From Fibrobacter sp. (GTDB lineage Bacteria; Fibrobacterota; Fibrobacteria; Fibrobacterales; Fibrobacteraceae): DNA of 64,000 bases. The DNA lies in NCBI GenBank assembly GCA_017550445.1, contig JAFZOV010000145.1:1-64000 (forward strand), read 5' to 3'. The notes under the pieces are model-generated. The model saw only the letters and a program-made list of their open reading frames with translations. It was not told the DNA's origin and made no database searches. This document shows positions 17,877 through 26,814 of the stretch, piece by piece (position 1 is the first letter of the stretch; each line of letters starts with the position of its first letter). The position numbers and the translations under genes were made by a program.

Positions 17877-18779
17877 TCATCTCCCTTTGGTGCTTTCTTT
17901 TACCTTTGCGATAACTTCTTCTGGTGTCACGATGTTCAAGACACTGTATGCCGAAAACTCGGCACCCATGTCTTTGAAGGAAGCCCCAAAGTGGTAAACC
18001 GTATCGTCAACAAGCAAGAACCTGTCATGAATCATCCGCATGGTTTTAAGTTCCAAGCCAGGGTATTGCCTGTTGTACAAGTCTGCAGCGGCCTTAAACT
18101 CGGGCGTGATTCGAGGGGAGAAAATAGTCGCAACAACCCCCTTCGCCCGCATGGCTGCAAACTTCAACACATCTACCGTGGCAAATGGATCAATAAAAAC
18201 TACGGAACGTTTCGCAACCTTCACAAGGTCGCCAATCAGTATGAATCCGTCGAACCTCGTATTCGGTGCGATAACACCACCCGCCGGAGTTTGCGCGGCC
18301 TTTACAAAGAAATCGATGTGATTCTCAACTGCCCTGATGCGAGCATCCTGCATATCCAACCTAGAGTCCTGATTGTCGATTCTAGCGACCTGAGCTTCGA
18401 TTTTCTTGTCCTGTTCAACGAATTTTGACTCCAGTTCCATTCCCGCAGCAAGCATCCGATGATTGAGGCTGTAGCCTTTGAGCAAATGGTCTTTGAGAAC
18501 CAGATTCGCCCAACGGCGAAATTTTACTCCATTTGCAGATTTAACGCGATATCCGACAGATAGAACTACATCAAGATTGTAGAATTCCACACTTCTGCAA
18601 ACCTCACGTGTTCCCTCTTTTTGAACTGTCGCAAAATTTGCGACAGTTGGGAGATTTCTGAGTTCCTCTTTCAGTGAATTGGCAATATGCTTACCAATCG
18701 TTTTTACATCCCTGTTGAAGAGAATCGCCATTTGTTGGCGATTGAGCCACACGGTCTCGTTTTCAACACGAACTTCCAA
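17877..18779 (-). CDS. RhuM-type protein with C-terminal PLD-like domain, 5' end probably damaged
   Basis: Residues 1-110 match the virulence RhuM/KilA-N-like fold often found beside restriction systems and phage genes (EVRVENETVWLNRQQMAILF, NLDVVLSVGYRVKS, FRRWANLVLKDHL). Residues 112-155 look coiled-coil. Residues 170-295 resemble a phospholipase-D-like domain with HDRFLLVD at 251-258. Family members usually carry 12-20 more N-terminal residues; here the frame is closed by TGA 30 nt upstream, and the only start is a TTG without a good Shine-Dalgarno. The flanking DNA is clearly more AT-rich than the dcw operon. Function is unknown; it may no longer be expressed normally. Confidence 0.65.
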   Translation of the reverse strand: MEVRVENETVWLNRQQMAILFNRDVKTIGKHIANSLKEELRNLPTVANFATVQKEGTREVCRSVEFYNLDVVLSVGYRVKSANGVKFRRWANLVLKDHLLKGYSLNHRMLAAGMELESKFVEQDKKIEAQVARIDNQDSRLDMQDARIRAVENHIDFFVKAAQTPAGGVIAPNTRFDGFILIGDLVKVAKRSVVFIDPFATVDVLKFAAMRAKGVVATIFSPRITPEFKAAADLYNRQYPGLELKTMRMIHDRFLLVDDTVYHFGASFKDMGAEFSAYSVLNIVTPEEVIAKVKESTKGR

Positions 18780-18789
18780 CTTGGAAAAA

Positions 18790-19181
18790 ACTTTTGCAAA
18801 GATGTCTCAAAAGATCAGTACATTAACGAGCATTTGTATTTTGCACAACTCCTTTCAAGAGCAAATCATGAAAAAAGTGAATCAAAAAAAAATGATGGAA
18901 CAAAAAAATTCTATGACGCAGACATAACCACAGAAGAATTGGAAAATCTCTTGTGGGAAGATGATCTTTATAAAACTGAAGATGTCTCTAGGGAAACCCT
19001 GATTGGCATAATTCGCAGTTATGAGAAGTTGGGATGCTTTGATTATCGTTTTTCCACGGAAAAAGAAACATTGTCGATTGACGAACTCAAAGATATTATT
19101 AAAGATTGCGAAAGACATATAAGACGACTCAAAGCAAAGAATGAACAGGCTAAGGGGTTTCAAATTTCGCAAAATGCGTAA
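18790..19181 (+). pseudogene. AT-rich gene fragment of unknown family
   Basis: A frame open on the plus strand through 19181 encodes a coherent-looking acidic, helical C-terminal half (YDADITTEELENLLWEDDL, then LSIDELKDIIKDCERHIRRL). Upstream of about 18790 the frame runs antisense to the RhuM-type gene, and I see no in-frame start with a Shine-Dalgarno. The simplest reading is the 3' end of a gene whose 5' part was lost when the two genes were joined. An ATG at 18802 is in another frame and gives only a short product. No family recognised. Confidence 0.4.
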
Positions 19182-19287
19182 CGCAAAATGCGAAATTTAA
19201 TCGAATGAGGCAGGGGATGCATCGCCCGACCGCCTATAGACAGCCTTTTAGGCCTGCGCATAGGGGATTTTTTCTATCTTTTTACAT

Positions 19288-21711
19288 ATGGAAAAGAAAC
19301 ATCCTCTTTATTTTACGATCCACGGCCATTTTTACCAGCCGCCGCGCGAAAATCCCTGGACAGGCGTTATCGAAAACCAGCCCAGTGCGCGTCCCTTTCA
19401 CGACTGGAACGACCGTATTGCCAGCCAGTGTTATAGTCCCAATTCTGCAAGCCGTATTTTGAACCCCCAGGGCCGTATTGTCGACATTGTCAACAACTAC
19501 GATTTTATGAGTTTCAACATGGGTCCGACCCTTATGGGATGGATCCGCACCAATACGCCGGACACCTACAAGCGCATTCAAGAAACCGACAAGCGAAGCG
19601 CCGAACGCCTTAACGGCCACGGCAACGCCATTGCGCAGGTTTACAACCACATCATTATGCCACTCGCCTCTGCCGAAGACAAAAAGACGCAGATCCGCTG
19701 GGGTATCGAAGATTTCAAGTTCCACTTTGGCCGCATGCCCGAAGCCATGTGGCTTGCCGAAACCGCCATCAACTTTGAAACGGTGGTAGAACTCATCAAG
19801 GCGGGCATCAAGTTCACCATTCTTTCTCCTACCCAGGCAGACAAGTTCCGCAAACTGGGCGCAAACGAATGGACCGGTTGCAGCAACACCGATATCGACA
19901 CCACCCGCCCCTACCGCATTTACCCCCGCGATAAAGATGGCAAGCTTGTTTGCGACGGCTACCTGGACGTATTCTTCTACAACCCATGGCTTTCTTCTGC
20001 CGTAGGCTTTGAACACCTGCTCCGCAACGCCGAAACATTCGGCAACCGTATCAAGGACGCCTGGGACGACAAGCGCAAGGACCCGCAGCTGGTCAGCATC
20101 GGCACCGACGGAGAATCTTACGGTCACCACGAGCCCTTCGGCGACATGTGCGCCGCATGGCTCTACAACCACTATGCACCGGAACACAACATGGTTCCGG
20201 TGAACTACGGTTGGTTCTTGGAACAGTTCCCGCCACAGCACGAAGTCTTGCTCAAGAATTTCTACAGCGAAGGTTGCGCATGGAGCTGCGCTCACGGCGT
20301 TGGACGCTGGTACCGCGATTGCGGATGCTCGACAGGCGGCGGCCCAGACTGGAACCAAAAATGGCGCGGCCCTCTCCGCGACGCATTCAACCACCTGAAA
20401 AAACTTGCCGACGATATTTTCGTTCGCGAATTCGAGAAACTTTCGAAGATTGATCCGTGGGAAGCCCGTAACAACTACATAGAAGCCCTGGTCGCCCCCG
20501 AAGACGAATCCCGCGTCAAAGCATACCTCGAAAAGACGGTCAAGGATCCCAACGACGCCGACATGTGCGCCAAGGCTATCCGCCTTTTGGAAATCCAGAA
20601 GTTCTGCCTGTTCAGCTTTACAAGCTGCGGCTGGTTCTTCAACGACATCGAAGGCCTGGAACCGGTACAGAACATGCGCTACGCCCTGCGTGCCATGGAA
20701 CTTTTGGAACCGTTCCTGCCGTATGGTCACCACATCAAGAACGAAGTCATCAGCATTCTTGCCCGCGCCACCAGTAACGAACACAAATGGAACGGCGCCG
20801 AAGTCTTTACCAACTACGCCGAAGAAAAAGTCCCGGTGGTGGTCAAGCTCATGGCAGAACGCGCCGCGATTTTCCACTTGAACCTGGAAGACGGCCTTAA
20901 GGACAAGGATAAAGACAGCCGTATCACGGCAACAAAGATTGCCTCCCGCAGGCGCCAGACCCTGGTGCGAGCCGAATACAACGACAAGCTGATTAGCGAA
21001 AAACGCGTCGTGACGGTGCTGGCCATAACCGCTCCGCTTGGCCGCATCAACCTGGTGGTTGCCGATGGCGAGATCGAACAGAACGGCCTTAAGTTTGTCG
21101 AGAACCCAAACATTGGCACTCAGGATTTGCAGAACCTGTTCCCCACGGCCTACGTGGTGCGCATGCGCAATCTGATGAGCGACTCGATCAAGCACATCAA
21201 CCAGATTTCGACCAAGAAGTACCTGAACGAACTCACGGAATCGTTCTCGAACTTCGCGCTTTCTCATGGTCTTTCGATCGACAGCCTGGCCGACCCCGAC
21301 CACACGCTGCCCGATACCATGCGCAAGATGCTCTCGCTTGAAATCAACTCCAAAATCCACCACCTCGCGCTGGAATACAAGGAAAACGACGACCAGACCA
21401 TTTACGACGAAATCAAGGACCTGATTGACGAAGCGAACGCACTGCACACGCACTATTCCTTTGGCGGAACGGGCCGCATGTTCCATGCAAAGCTTATCAA
21501 GTTGATCGATTCCGTAATGGAAAGTTTCGACGCCGATTCCGTCCACCATATCACGGGGCTTATCACCGTTGCCGACTGGCTCAAGCTCGAAATCGACAAG
21601 ACCAGCCTCGAAAACAAGGTGTTCCCCGCTTACCAGGAATTCATCAAGGATCCTGCGGGCAAGCTTTCGGCACTGAAACCCATGTTCAGCTGGTTGAACT
21701 TCGAGGTGTAA
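19288..21711 (+). CDS. GH57-family protein with DUF3536 region
   Basis: 807 residues. The N-terminal half is glycoside hydrolase family 57: HGHFYQPPRENPWTGVIE (region 1), FNMGPTLMGWI, EAMWLAETAINFETVVEL and SIGTDGESYGHHEPFG. The second half is the helical DUF3536 that accompanies this subgroup. GH57 enzymes act on alpha-glucans such as glycogen; the exact reaction here cannot be told. No signal peptide, so cytoplasmic. There is no Shine-Dalgarno; TATCTTTTT lies 13 nt before the ATG. First gene of a tight four-gene run (2-nt gap to the next). Confidence 0.9.
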   Translation: MEKKHPLYFTIHGHFYQPPRENPWTGVIENQPSARPFHDWNDRIASQCYSPNSASRILNPQGRIVDIVNNYDFMSFNMGPTLMGWIRTNTPDTYKRIQETDKRSAERLNGHGNAIAQVYNHIIMPLASAEDKKTQIRWGIEDFKFHFGRMPEAMWLAETAINFETVVELIKAGIKFTILSPTQADKFRKLGANEWTGCSNTDIDTTRPYRIYPRDKDGKLVCDGYLDVFFYNPWLSSAVGFEHLLRNAETFGNRIKDAWDDKRKDPQLVSIGTDGESYGHHEPFGDMCAAWLYNHYAPEHNMVPVNYGWFLEQFPPQHEVLLKNFYSEGCAWSCAHGVGRWYRDCGCSTGGGPDWNQKWRGPLRDAFNHLKKLADDIFVREFEKLSKIDPWEARNNYIEALVAPEDESRVKAYLEKTVKDPNDADMCAKAIRLLEIQKFCLFSFTSCGWFFNDIEGLEPVQNMRYALRAMELLEPFLPYGHHIKNEVISILARATSNEHKWNGAEVFTNYAEEKVPVVVKLMAERAAIFHLNLEDGLKDKDKDSRITATKIASRRRQTLVRAEYNDKLISEKRVVTVLAITAPLGRINLVVADGEIEQNGLKFVENPNIGTQDLQNLFPTAYVVRMRNLMSDSIKHINQISTKKYLNELTESFSNFALSHGLSIDSLADPDHTLPDTMRKMLSLEINSKIHHLALEYKENDDQTIYDEIKDLIDEANALHTHYSFGGTGRMFHAKLIKLIDSVMESFDADSVHHITGLITVADWLKLEIDKTSLENKVFPAYQEFIKDPAGKLSALKPMFSWLNFEV

Positions 21712-21713
21712 AA

Positions 21714-22259
21714 ATGTACAGGATGTCCGAAAATCCGTTAATCAGCGCAGACGAGATTCGCGAGCGGGTGGCAACGCTGGCCCGCGAAATTGTCGGTGTT
21801 TATGACTACGACATCCTGCTTTCGGCCCTGACCGGGGCCTACATGTTTACCGCCGACTTGAGCCGTGAACTTGCAAAAGTGCAAGGAGCAAAAGCCGCAC
21901 AAAAGAAAATCGGCTTTATCAAGGCCTCTAGCTACGGCAATTCTACCACGTCTAGCGGCAAGCTCCAGGTGCGCGGACTCGACAAGTTCGACCTCAAGGA
22001 CAAAAAAGTCCTGATGGTCGACGACATCGCCGACACAGGAACAACGCTCCTCGGGCTCGTAAACCTGCTCAGGGAATCGGGGGCCCAAGAGGTTCGCACC
22101 TGCGTTTTACTGAACAAACAGGAGCGCCGCGAAGTCAAAATCACGGCAGATTTTGTAGGTTTTGAAATAGCAAACGAATTCGTGGTTGGCTACGGCCTAG
22201 ACTACGCCGAAAAATACCGTTCTCTACCAGAAATTTGGACTCTACAGGAGACAGACTAA
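21714..22259 (+). CDS. Purine-type phosphoribosyltransferase
   Basis: 181 residues of type I phosphoribosyltransferase fold. The PRPP loop is KVLMVDDIADTGTTLLGLVN; ISADEIRERVATLAREI and DFVGFEIANEFVVGYGLDYAEKYR match hypoxanthine/guanine phosphoribosyltransferases, so purine salvage is the likely role (symbol hpt would fit). GAGGTG lies 7 nt before the ATG at 21714; a second ATG at 21723 is possible. It follows the GH57 gene by 2 nt and is followed after 1 nt by a membrane protein. Confidence 0.88.
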   Translation: MYRMSENPLISADEIRERVATLAREIVGVYDYDILLSALTGAYMFTADLSRELAKVQGAKAAQKKIGFIKASSYGNSTTSSGKLQVRGLDKFDLKDKKVLMVDDIADTGTTLLGLVNLLRESGAQEVRTCVLLNKQERREVKITADFVGFEIANEFVVGYGLDYAEKYRSLPEIWTLQETD

Positions 22260-22260
22260 T

Positions 22261-22767
22261 ATGGCAAACAACGATTTAGATGACGTCAGACTCCATGCCA
22301 CCCAAGCTTTTGAAGCTGTTGAACGCAGCTACAACAAGATTGGCCGCGGCAAGCGATTCTTGATTAACCTTAGCGTATGCCTGCTGTTCTTTATTGCAGG
22401 GTTCATCACATGCAACATATTCAACAGCATTCCCAGCGAAGGCATCATTGAACGTGTGGCCGCCCAGCCCGACATGCCCAACAAGTGCAAGTACCGCTAC
22501 GACCGAGCCATGGAATACGCCATCATGCACGAATGCGTTTTTGGCAAGGGCGTGCCCGGCAGCGAAAAGACTCTTATCCAGAGAATCAACTACTGCACCT
22601 GCGCTTTGGAAAGCGTTCAAAAGAAAAAGCCCTACCAGAAAATGTTTGAAAACAACCTCGTAGACTTCACCTTCAAGATTCGCGAAGAAAATCTGTGCAA
22701 AGAAAACAAGGTGATTCCCACCTTGGATGACGAAGAAGAAGACTCGAAGGACAAGGCAAAGAAATGA
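22261..22767 (+). CDS. Single-span membrane protein, unknown function
   Basis: 168 residues. The cytoplasmic N-terminus (about 35 residues) is followed by one span, FLINLSVCLLFFIAGFITCNIF, then a periplasmic region with several Cys (CKYRYDRAMEYAIMHECVF, INYCTCALESVQ) that could form disulfides, and a charged Asp/Glu/Lys tail. No family recognised. It starts one base after the phosphoribosyltransferase and overlaps cysE by 4 nt (ATGA), so it is co-translated with both. Confidence 0.75.
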   Translation: MANNDLDDVRLHATQAFEAVERSYNKIGRGKRFLINLSVCLLFFIAGFITCNIFNSIPSEGIIERVAAQPDMPNKCKYRYDRAMEYAIMHECVFGKGVPGSEKTLIQRINYCTCALESVQKKKPYQKMFENNLVDFTFKIREENLCKENKVIPTLDDEEEDSKDKAKK

Positions 22768-23552
22768 ACATCGAAGAGATAGAACAGAAAATTCGCCGCG
22801 AAGCCGAAAAGCTTGTTCATGACGAACCGCTTTCGGTGCTGATGATTACGGAGCAGATTCTTAACAGCAAGAATTTTGCCGCGATGCTTTCGGTCACTCT
22901 TTCGTGTCAGCTTGCCGGCGAAGTTATTGACCGCACCGAACTTGAAAAGGTTTTCGGCATTCTTTATCTCAAGTATCCCGAACTGATCACTTGCGCGGGT
23001 AAGGACTTGTACGCAACGGTTCTTCGCGATCCGGCTTGCACCAGCTTTTTGGAACCGCTCCTGTTCTTCAAGGGATTCCAGGGCCTGCAGGCATACCGCG
23101 CCGCCCACGCTTTGTGGCAAGAAGGCCGATCCTTCCCCGCCAAGATGCTTCAAAGCATTATCAGCCGTAAGTTCGGCATGGACATTCATCCGGCAGCCAA
23201 AATCGGTTACGGCCTTTTGATTGACCACGCCACAAACATTGTCATCGGCGAAACGGCCGTGGTCGGTAACAACGTGAGTTTCTTGCACGGTGTGACTCTC
23301 GGCGGTACCGGTAACGAAACTGGCGACCGTCACCCCAAAATCGGGAACGGCGTGATGCTTGGCGCCCATGCGCAGCTGCTCGGTAACATTCACATTGGCG
23401 ATGGCGCAAAGATTGGTGCAGGCGCTGTAGTGGTGAGCGACGTTCCGGCGCACACAACGTACGCAGGCGTGCCCGCTGTTCAAGTGGGTAAGCCGCACGA
23501 TGAAATGCCCAGCTTCAACATGCAGCAGGACTTCACGCAAGACTGTGTGTAG
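22764..23552 (+). CDS. cysE: Serine O-acetyltransferase CysE
   Basis: Acetylates L-serine for cysteine synthesis. The N-terminal helical domain (about 1-145) includes AYRAAHALWQEGR. The C-terminal left-handed beta helix of hexapeptide repeats starts at DIHPAAKIGYGLLIDHATNI and contains GVTLGGTG and the catalytic-site HPKIGNGVMLGAHAQLLGN. 262 residues, normal. It ends the run of four tightly packed genes. The repeat ATGTGGA-ATGTGGG begins just after its stop. Confidence 0.95.
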   Translation: MNIEEIEQKIRREAEKLVHDEPLSVLMITEQILNSKNFAAMLSVTLSCQLAGEVIDRTELEKVFGILYLKYPELITCAGKDLYATVLRDPACTSFLEPLLFFKGFQGLQAYRAAHALWQEGRSFPAKMLQSIISRKFGMDIHPAAKIGYGLLIDHATNIVIGETAVVGNNVSFLHGVTLGGTGNETGDRHPKIGNGVMLGAHAQLLGNIHIGDGAKIGAGAVVVSDVPAHTTYAGVPAVQVGKPHDEMPSFNMQQDFTQDCV

Positions 23553-23555
23553 TTG

Positions 23556-23582
23556 ATGTGGAATGTGGGGTGTGTAATGCGG
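23556..23582 (+). repeat. ATGTGNN heptamer repeat, copy 1
   Basis: Directly after the cysE stop: ATGTGGA, ATGTGGG, GTGTGTA, ATGCGGG, four units with 7-bp period. It is followed by ATTGTTC ATTGTTA, also heptameric. Same family as 26663-26813, 49348-49415 and 59913-59996. Confidence 0.6.
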
Positions 23583-23624
23583 GAATCAGCAATTGTTCAT
23601 TGTTAATTTGATTGATTGGCGAAC

Positions 23625-24248
23625 ATGAATAAAAAAGACAAGATTCAGTTCATCTGCAAAACGTTGGACGAATTATATCCTAATCCGCCGATTCCACTGG
23701 ACTATTTCGATCCTTACACGCTTCTAGTCGCCGTGGTTCTAAGCGCCCAATGTACCGACGCCCGCGTCAACATTGTCACTAAAGAACTCTACAAAAAGGC
23801 AAAGACGCCCACCGCCATGGTAAAACTCGGCGTCGAAAAAATCACCGAGATTATCAAGCCTTGCGGCCTTTCCACGACAAAAGGCAAGAACATTTACAGC
23901 CTCTCCAAGATTCTTGTCGATGAATACGGTGGCGAAGTCCCCCGCACCTTCGAAGAACTGGAAGCTCTTCCCGGCGTAGGCCACAAGACCGCCAGCGTCA
24001 TGATGATTCATGCGTTCAAGGTTCCCGCCTTCCCCGTAGACACGCACATTCACCGTCTCGCCAAGCGCTGGGGCTTAAGCGACGGCAGCTCCGTGGAACA
24101 GACCGAAAAAGACCTCAAGAAAATCTTCCCCGAAAGCGAATGGGAAAAGCGCCACCTGCAAATCATCCTGTTCGGGCGCACCTACTGCAAGGCTCTGGGC
24201 CATAAGCCCGAAAGCTGCCCCATTTGCAGCGTTATCGGCTGCAAGTAG
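23625..24248 (+). CDS. nth: Endonuclease III
   Basis: DNA glycosylase/AP lyase for oxidised pyrimidines. The helix-hairpin-helix LPGVGHKTASVMM carries the catalytic Lys (GHKTA), and VDTHIHRLAKRWGL holds the catalytic Asp. The C-terminal iron-sulfur cysteines are spaced C-X9-C-X2-C-X4-C, instead of the usual C-X6-C-X2-C-X5-C. The ATG at 23625 is chosen over a TTG at 23616. 207 residues. Its 3' end faces the next gene, with a 3-nt gap. Confidence 0.95.
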   Translation: MNKKDKIQFICKTLDELYPNPPIPLDYFDPYTLLVAVVLSAQCTDARVNIVTKELYKKAKTPTAMVKLGVEKITEIIKPCGLSTTKGKNIYSLSKILVDEYGGEVPRTFEELEALPGVGHKTASVMMIHAFKVPAFPVDTHIHRLAKRWGLSDGSSVEQTEKDLKKIFPESEWEKRHLQIILFGRTYCKALGHKPESCPICSVIGCK

Positions 24249-24251
24249 TAA

Positions 24252-24941
24252 TCAGTCTAAATTCTTGCGCTGGTAGAACCAATAGTAGAACAGACTCCAG
24301 CCGCCCCACAACACGCAAAGCCACATTCCCACGTAGCCAGCCGTGTATACAGCATGCGCAATCGTATCGTACTTGAGCAGCAATCCCATTTCAGATAAAA
24401 TAAAGTTCCAGTCATGAAAACCGTACGGAGCTTCGGCCCCGGTACCGCCACTAATGAGCATGAGCTTCATGTGCAGAGCATCATCGATGTACACCGCCAC
24501 GTCAATGAAGTTTTCGAACGCCCACCAAAGCGCCACCGACGCCCCTAAAATATCACGCGGTTTTATCCACAGAGCAAAGCAAAACACCAAGGGCATTATA
24601 ATCTGAAAAAGTGAACCGCCCAGCGAATGGATTACGCGGCTTCCAAAAATCGAGAACACCAGGTGTCCCGTTTCGTGTACAGGCAAATTCAGGCAATGCA
24701 AATACTGCGCAATCCAGGCATCGTAACCATCGCGCATCAGTTGCACCGTAAAGAAAATCATGGCTATCACAAGCAACAATCTAAACGGAATCAGATGCGC
24801 ACCGCCAAGCGTTTTGGGGTACAGAAAGAACTGCATCGCCACCGGCCACGACCCCGGCTCGTCCAGACTAAACGTCGACGGGGTTTTATGCTTTACCGAC
24901 ACCAAATGCAGCTGAACTTCGTCTGTAGCTTTTTCCTTCAT
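24252..24941 (-). CDS. Polytopic membrane protein with HETGH motif
   Basis: 229 residues with about five hydrophobic segments. The sequence LNLPVHETGHLVFSIFGSRV at the end of one segment contains HExxH, the zinc-site signature of membrane metalloproteases (M50 and related). A second metal ligand is not obvious, though two Asp lie in AVYIDDALHM. I take the ATG at 24941: TATATTTA lies 13 nt upstream, the promoter spacing seen before other genes here. An upstream TTG at 24980 is less likely. Protease activity is inference only. Confidence 0.6.
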   Translation of the reverse strand: MKEKATDEVQLHLVSVKHKTPSTFSLDEPGSWPVAMQFFLYPKTLGGAHLIPFRLLLVIAMIFFTVQLMRDGYDAWIAQYLHCLNLPVHETGHLVFSIFGSRVIHSLGGSLFQIIMPLVFCFALWIKPRDILGASVALWWAFENFIDVAVYIDDALHMKLMLISGGTGAEAPYGFHDWNFILSEMGLLLKYDTIAHAVYTAGYVGMWLCVLWGGWSLFYYWFYQRKNLD

Positions 24942-25060
24942 CACCTTAAATATATCCAAAAAACTTACGTTATGGAACAAAGCAACTCAAAACAGACACA
25001 TTCTCAAACGCACACCACCAAATAAAGCTATCTTCGCAAAAAAAAATGGAGTTGTTTTTT

Positions 25061-26656
25061 ATGAAGAAAAAAACAATTATTACAGCCCTCGCTGCAGCTA
25101 CAATCGCCTCTGCGGCAAACATTACCGTGGACCCGGGTGCAGCGAAACAAAGCATTCTCGGTTTCGGTGCAGCTAGCGTTTACTACCAAAGCTGGATTAT
25201 GAATCTCCCCGATGATCAGCAAGAAGCCCTGTTCGACACAGCCTTCACTGGGCAAAACCTTTCGCTGCTCCGTATCGGCAACTGGTACCAGGACGAAGAC
25301 GCCTCTAAACTGAAAGACGATATCGCCATTGTGAAAGCGGCAAAAGCCCGCCTCGGCGACCGCATGAAAATCCAGATGTCCAGTTGGTCTGCCCCCGCAA
25401 GCCTCAAACCAAGCGGAAGCCTGAACGGTGAAGACGGCCATTCCGATTCGGACAAATCCTTGAAAAAGGCGAACGGCGACGCCTATGGAGCCTACGCCTA
25501 TACCGACTTTGCCAACTGGTGGAAAAAGAGTATCGATGCCTATACCGCCGCAGGAATCGCGCCGGACTATGTTTCTTTGCAAAATGAACCCGACTGGCCC
25601 GCCAAATACGAAGAAACAATCTTCGACCCAACCGAATCAAACGAAGTCGCTGGTTACAAAGAAGCATTGAACGCCGTCTACGACGCAGTCAAAGGCAAGG
25701 CTAAAATTTTAGGACCGGAACCGCTCGGCATCGGCTACAGCAACTTTGAAAAGTACGCCAAAGAACTCGATAACAGCAAGCTAGACGGCTACGCCTACCA
25801 CCTGTACAACGCCGGTGACGGCAACGACGACTCGGGCATCAACTATCTGAATCCCGAAAACTTCCGCAAGCCCATGAAGGCTATTGCAGATGTCTACGGC
25901 AAGGGCGACAAGCCGATTATCATGACCGAATTCTGCCCCATGCTTGATGAACCCCGCGAAGAAGACATGCTGGGTCTCGCCCATATCATGCAGATTGGCT
26001 TTACCGACGGGCACCTATCGGGCTACATCGCCTGGCAACTTTTCTGGGGTTACCACGCACAGCTAATTGGCGTTTGCCCCGGTGCAGGCTGGGATCTGGA
26101 TGGCAGCGGCAGATATGTGTGCGAAGCTGCCGAAATCAAGATTTTCCCAGAATACCACGCCATGCGACACTACTCCAAGTTCGTGAATCCGGGCTGGTAC
26201 GTAGTAGGTTCCTCCACCGATGGTAACGATCTCCACACGGTTGCCTTCCGCAGTGCAGATGGAGACTCCCTTACGGTTGTCGCAATCAACAAAGCCAGTG
26301 CTACAAGCCTGAACTTCGCCATCGAAGGCTACGATCCCGTCTACGCAATTCAGTCCAGCGAAAACGGAGACAAGAGCAAGCCCGTTACCGCAGCAGCTTC
26401 CCTCGACGCCCCGGCAAAGTCCATCACAACGGTCGTGTTCAAATCAAATAGCTCAAACGGCATTAAGAGCCTTCGCACGAACTTCGCAAACGATATGAAC
26501 ACCACCGCCAAGATCTTCGACCTGAACGGCAACCTCGTATGGACAGGTCTTAAGGCGCAAGCCCTCAATGCCGACGGCACAATCCACCTGAATCTCCGCC
26601 AGGGCATGTACCTCGTGAAAACCAAAACCACAACCGTCAAGGCGATTAGAAAATAA
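25061..26656 (+). CDS. Secreted GH30-family xylanase-like glycoside hydrolase
   Basis: 531 residues. A signal peptide (MKKKTIITALAAATIASAA) precedes a GH30 catalytic barrel: LGFGAASVYYQSW, PDYVSLQNEPDW (acid/base Glu) and IIMTEFCPML (nucleophile Glu). A small beta domain follows (about 365-450). The end (KIFDLNGNLVWTGLKAQ, then LNLRQGMYLVKTKTTTVKAI) has the layout of T9SS-type C-terminal sorting domains. The sequence is nearest in feel to glucuronoxylan-type GH30, fitting a plant-fibre degrader. GGAG lies 10 nt before the ATG; a TATCTTCGC promoter-like element lies about 32 nt upstream of it. Confidence 0.88.
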   Translation: MKKKTIITALAAATIASAANITVDPGAAKQSILGFGAASVYYQSWIMNLPDDQQEALFDTAFTGQNLSLLRIGNWYQDEDASKLKDDIAIVKAAKARLGDRMKIQMSSWSAPASLKPSGSLNGEDGHSDSDKSLKKANGDAYGAYAYTDFANWWKKSIDAYTAAGIAPDYVSLQNEPDWPAKYEETIFDPTESNEVAGYKEALNAVYDAVKGKAKILGPEPLGIGYSNFEKYAKELDNSKLDGYAYHLYNAGDGNDDSGINYLNPENFRKPMKAIADVYGKGDKPIIMTEFCPMLDEPREEDMLGLAHIMQIGFTDGHLSGYIAWQLFWGYHAQLIGVCPGAGWDLDGSGRYVCEAAEIKIFPEYHAMRHYSKFVNPGWYVVGSSTDGNDLHTVAFRSADGDSLTVVAINKASATSLNFAIEGYDPVYAIQSSENGDKSKPVTAAASLDAPAKSITTVVFKSNSSNGIKSLRTNFANDMNTTAKIFDLNGNLVWTGLKAQALNADGTIHLNLRQGMYLVKTKTTTVKAIRK

Positions 26657-26662
26657 TGACAG

Positions 26663-26813
26663 ATGTGGAGTGTGTAATGTGAGATGAAAAAATCAATCAT
26701 TACACATTTGTACTTTCGCTTCGCTCAAGTACCAAATGCTCGGCTCGGAAATGCCAATGCAAGCATTGTCGCTTCTCTCGCCTTGCGCATTTGTCACATT
26801 ACACATTACACAT
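26663..26813. repeat. ATGTGNN heptamer arms flanking an inverted core, copy 2
   Basis: The left arm (26663-26686: ATGTGGA, GTGTGTA, ATGTGAG, ATG) and right arm (26788-26813, reading ATGTGTA ATGTGTA ATGTGAC on the other strand) are inverted copies. Between them lies an inverted repeat GTACTT-N11-AAGTAC (about 26709-26731). The 151-bp whole looks like a small non-coding mobile or folding element in the gap after the GH30 gene. No open frame of note. Confidence 0.6.
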
Positions 26814-26814
26814 A

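Noticed and set aside
18882..19172. 96-codon minus-strand frame rich in Phe and Ile
   Set aside because: No Shine-Dalgarno; it opposes the more protein-like plus-strand fragment and looks like AT-rich noise.
19282..21549. 755-codon frame on the minus strand
   Set aside because: Antisense to the GH57 gene, which has clear family motifs.
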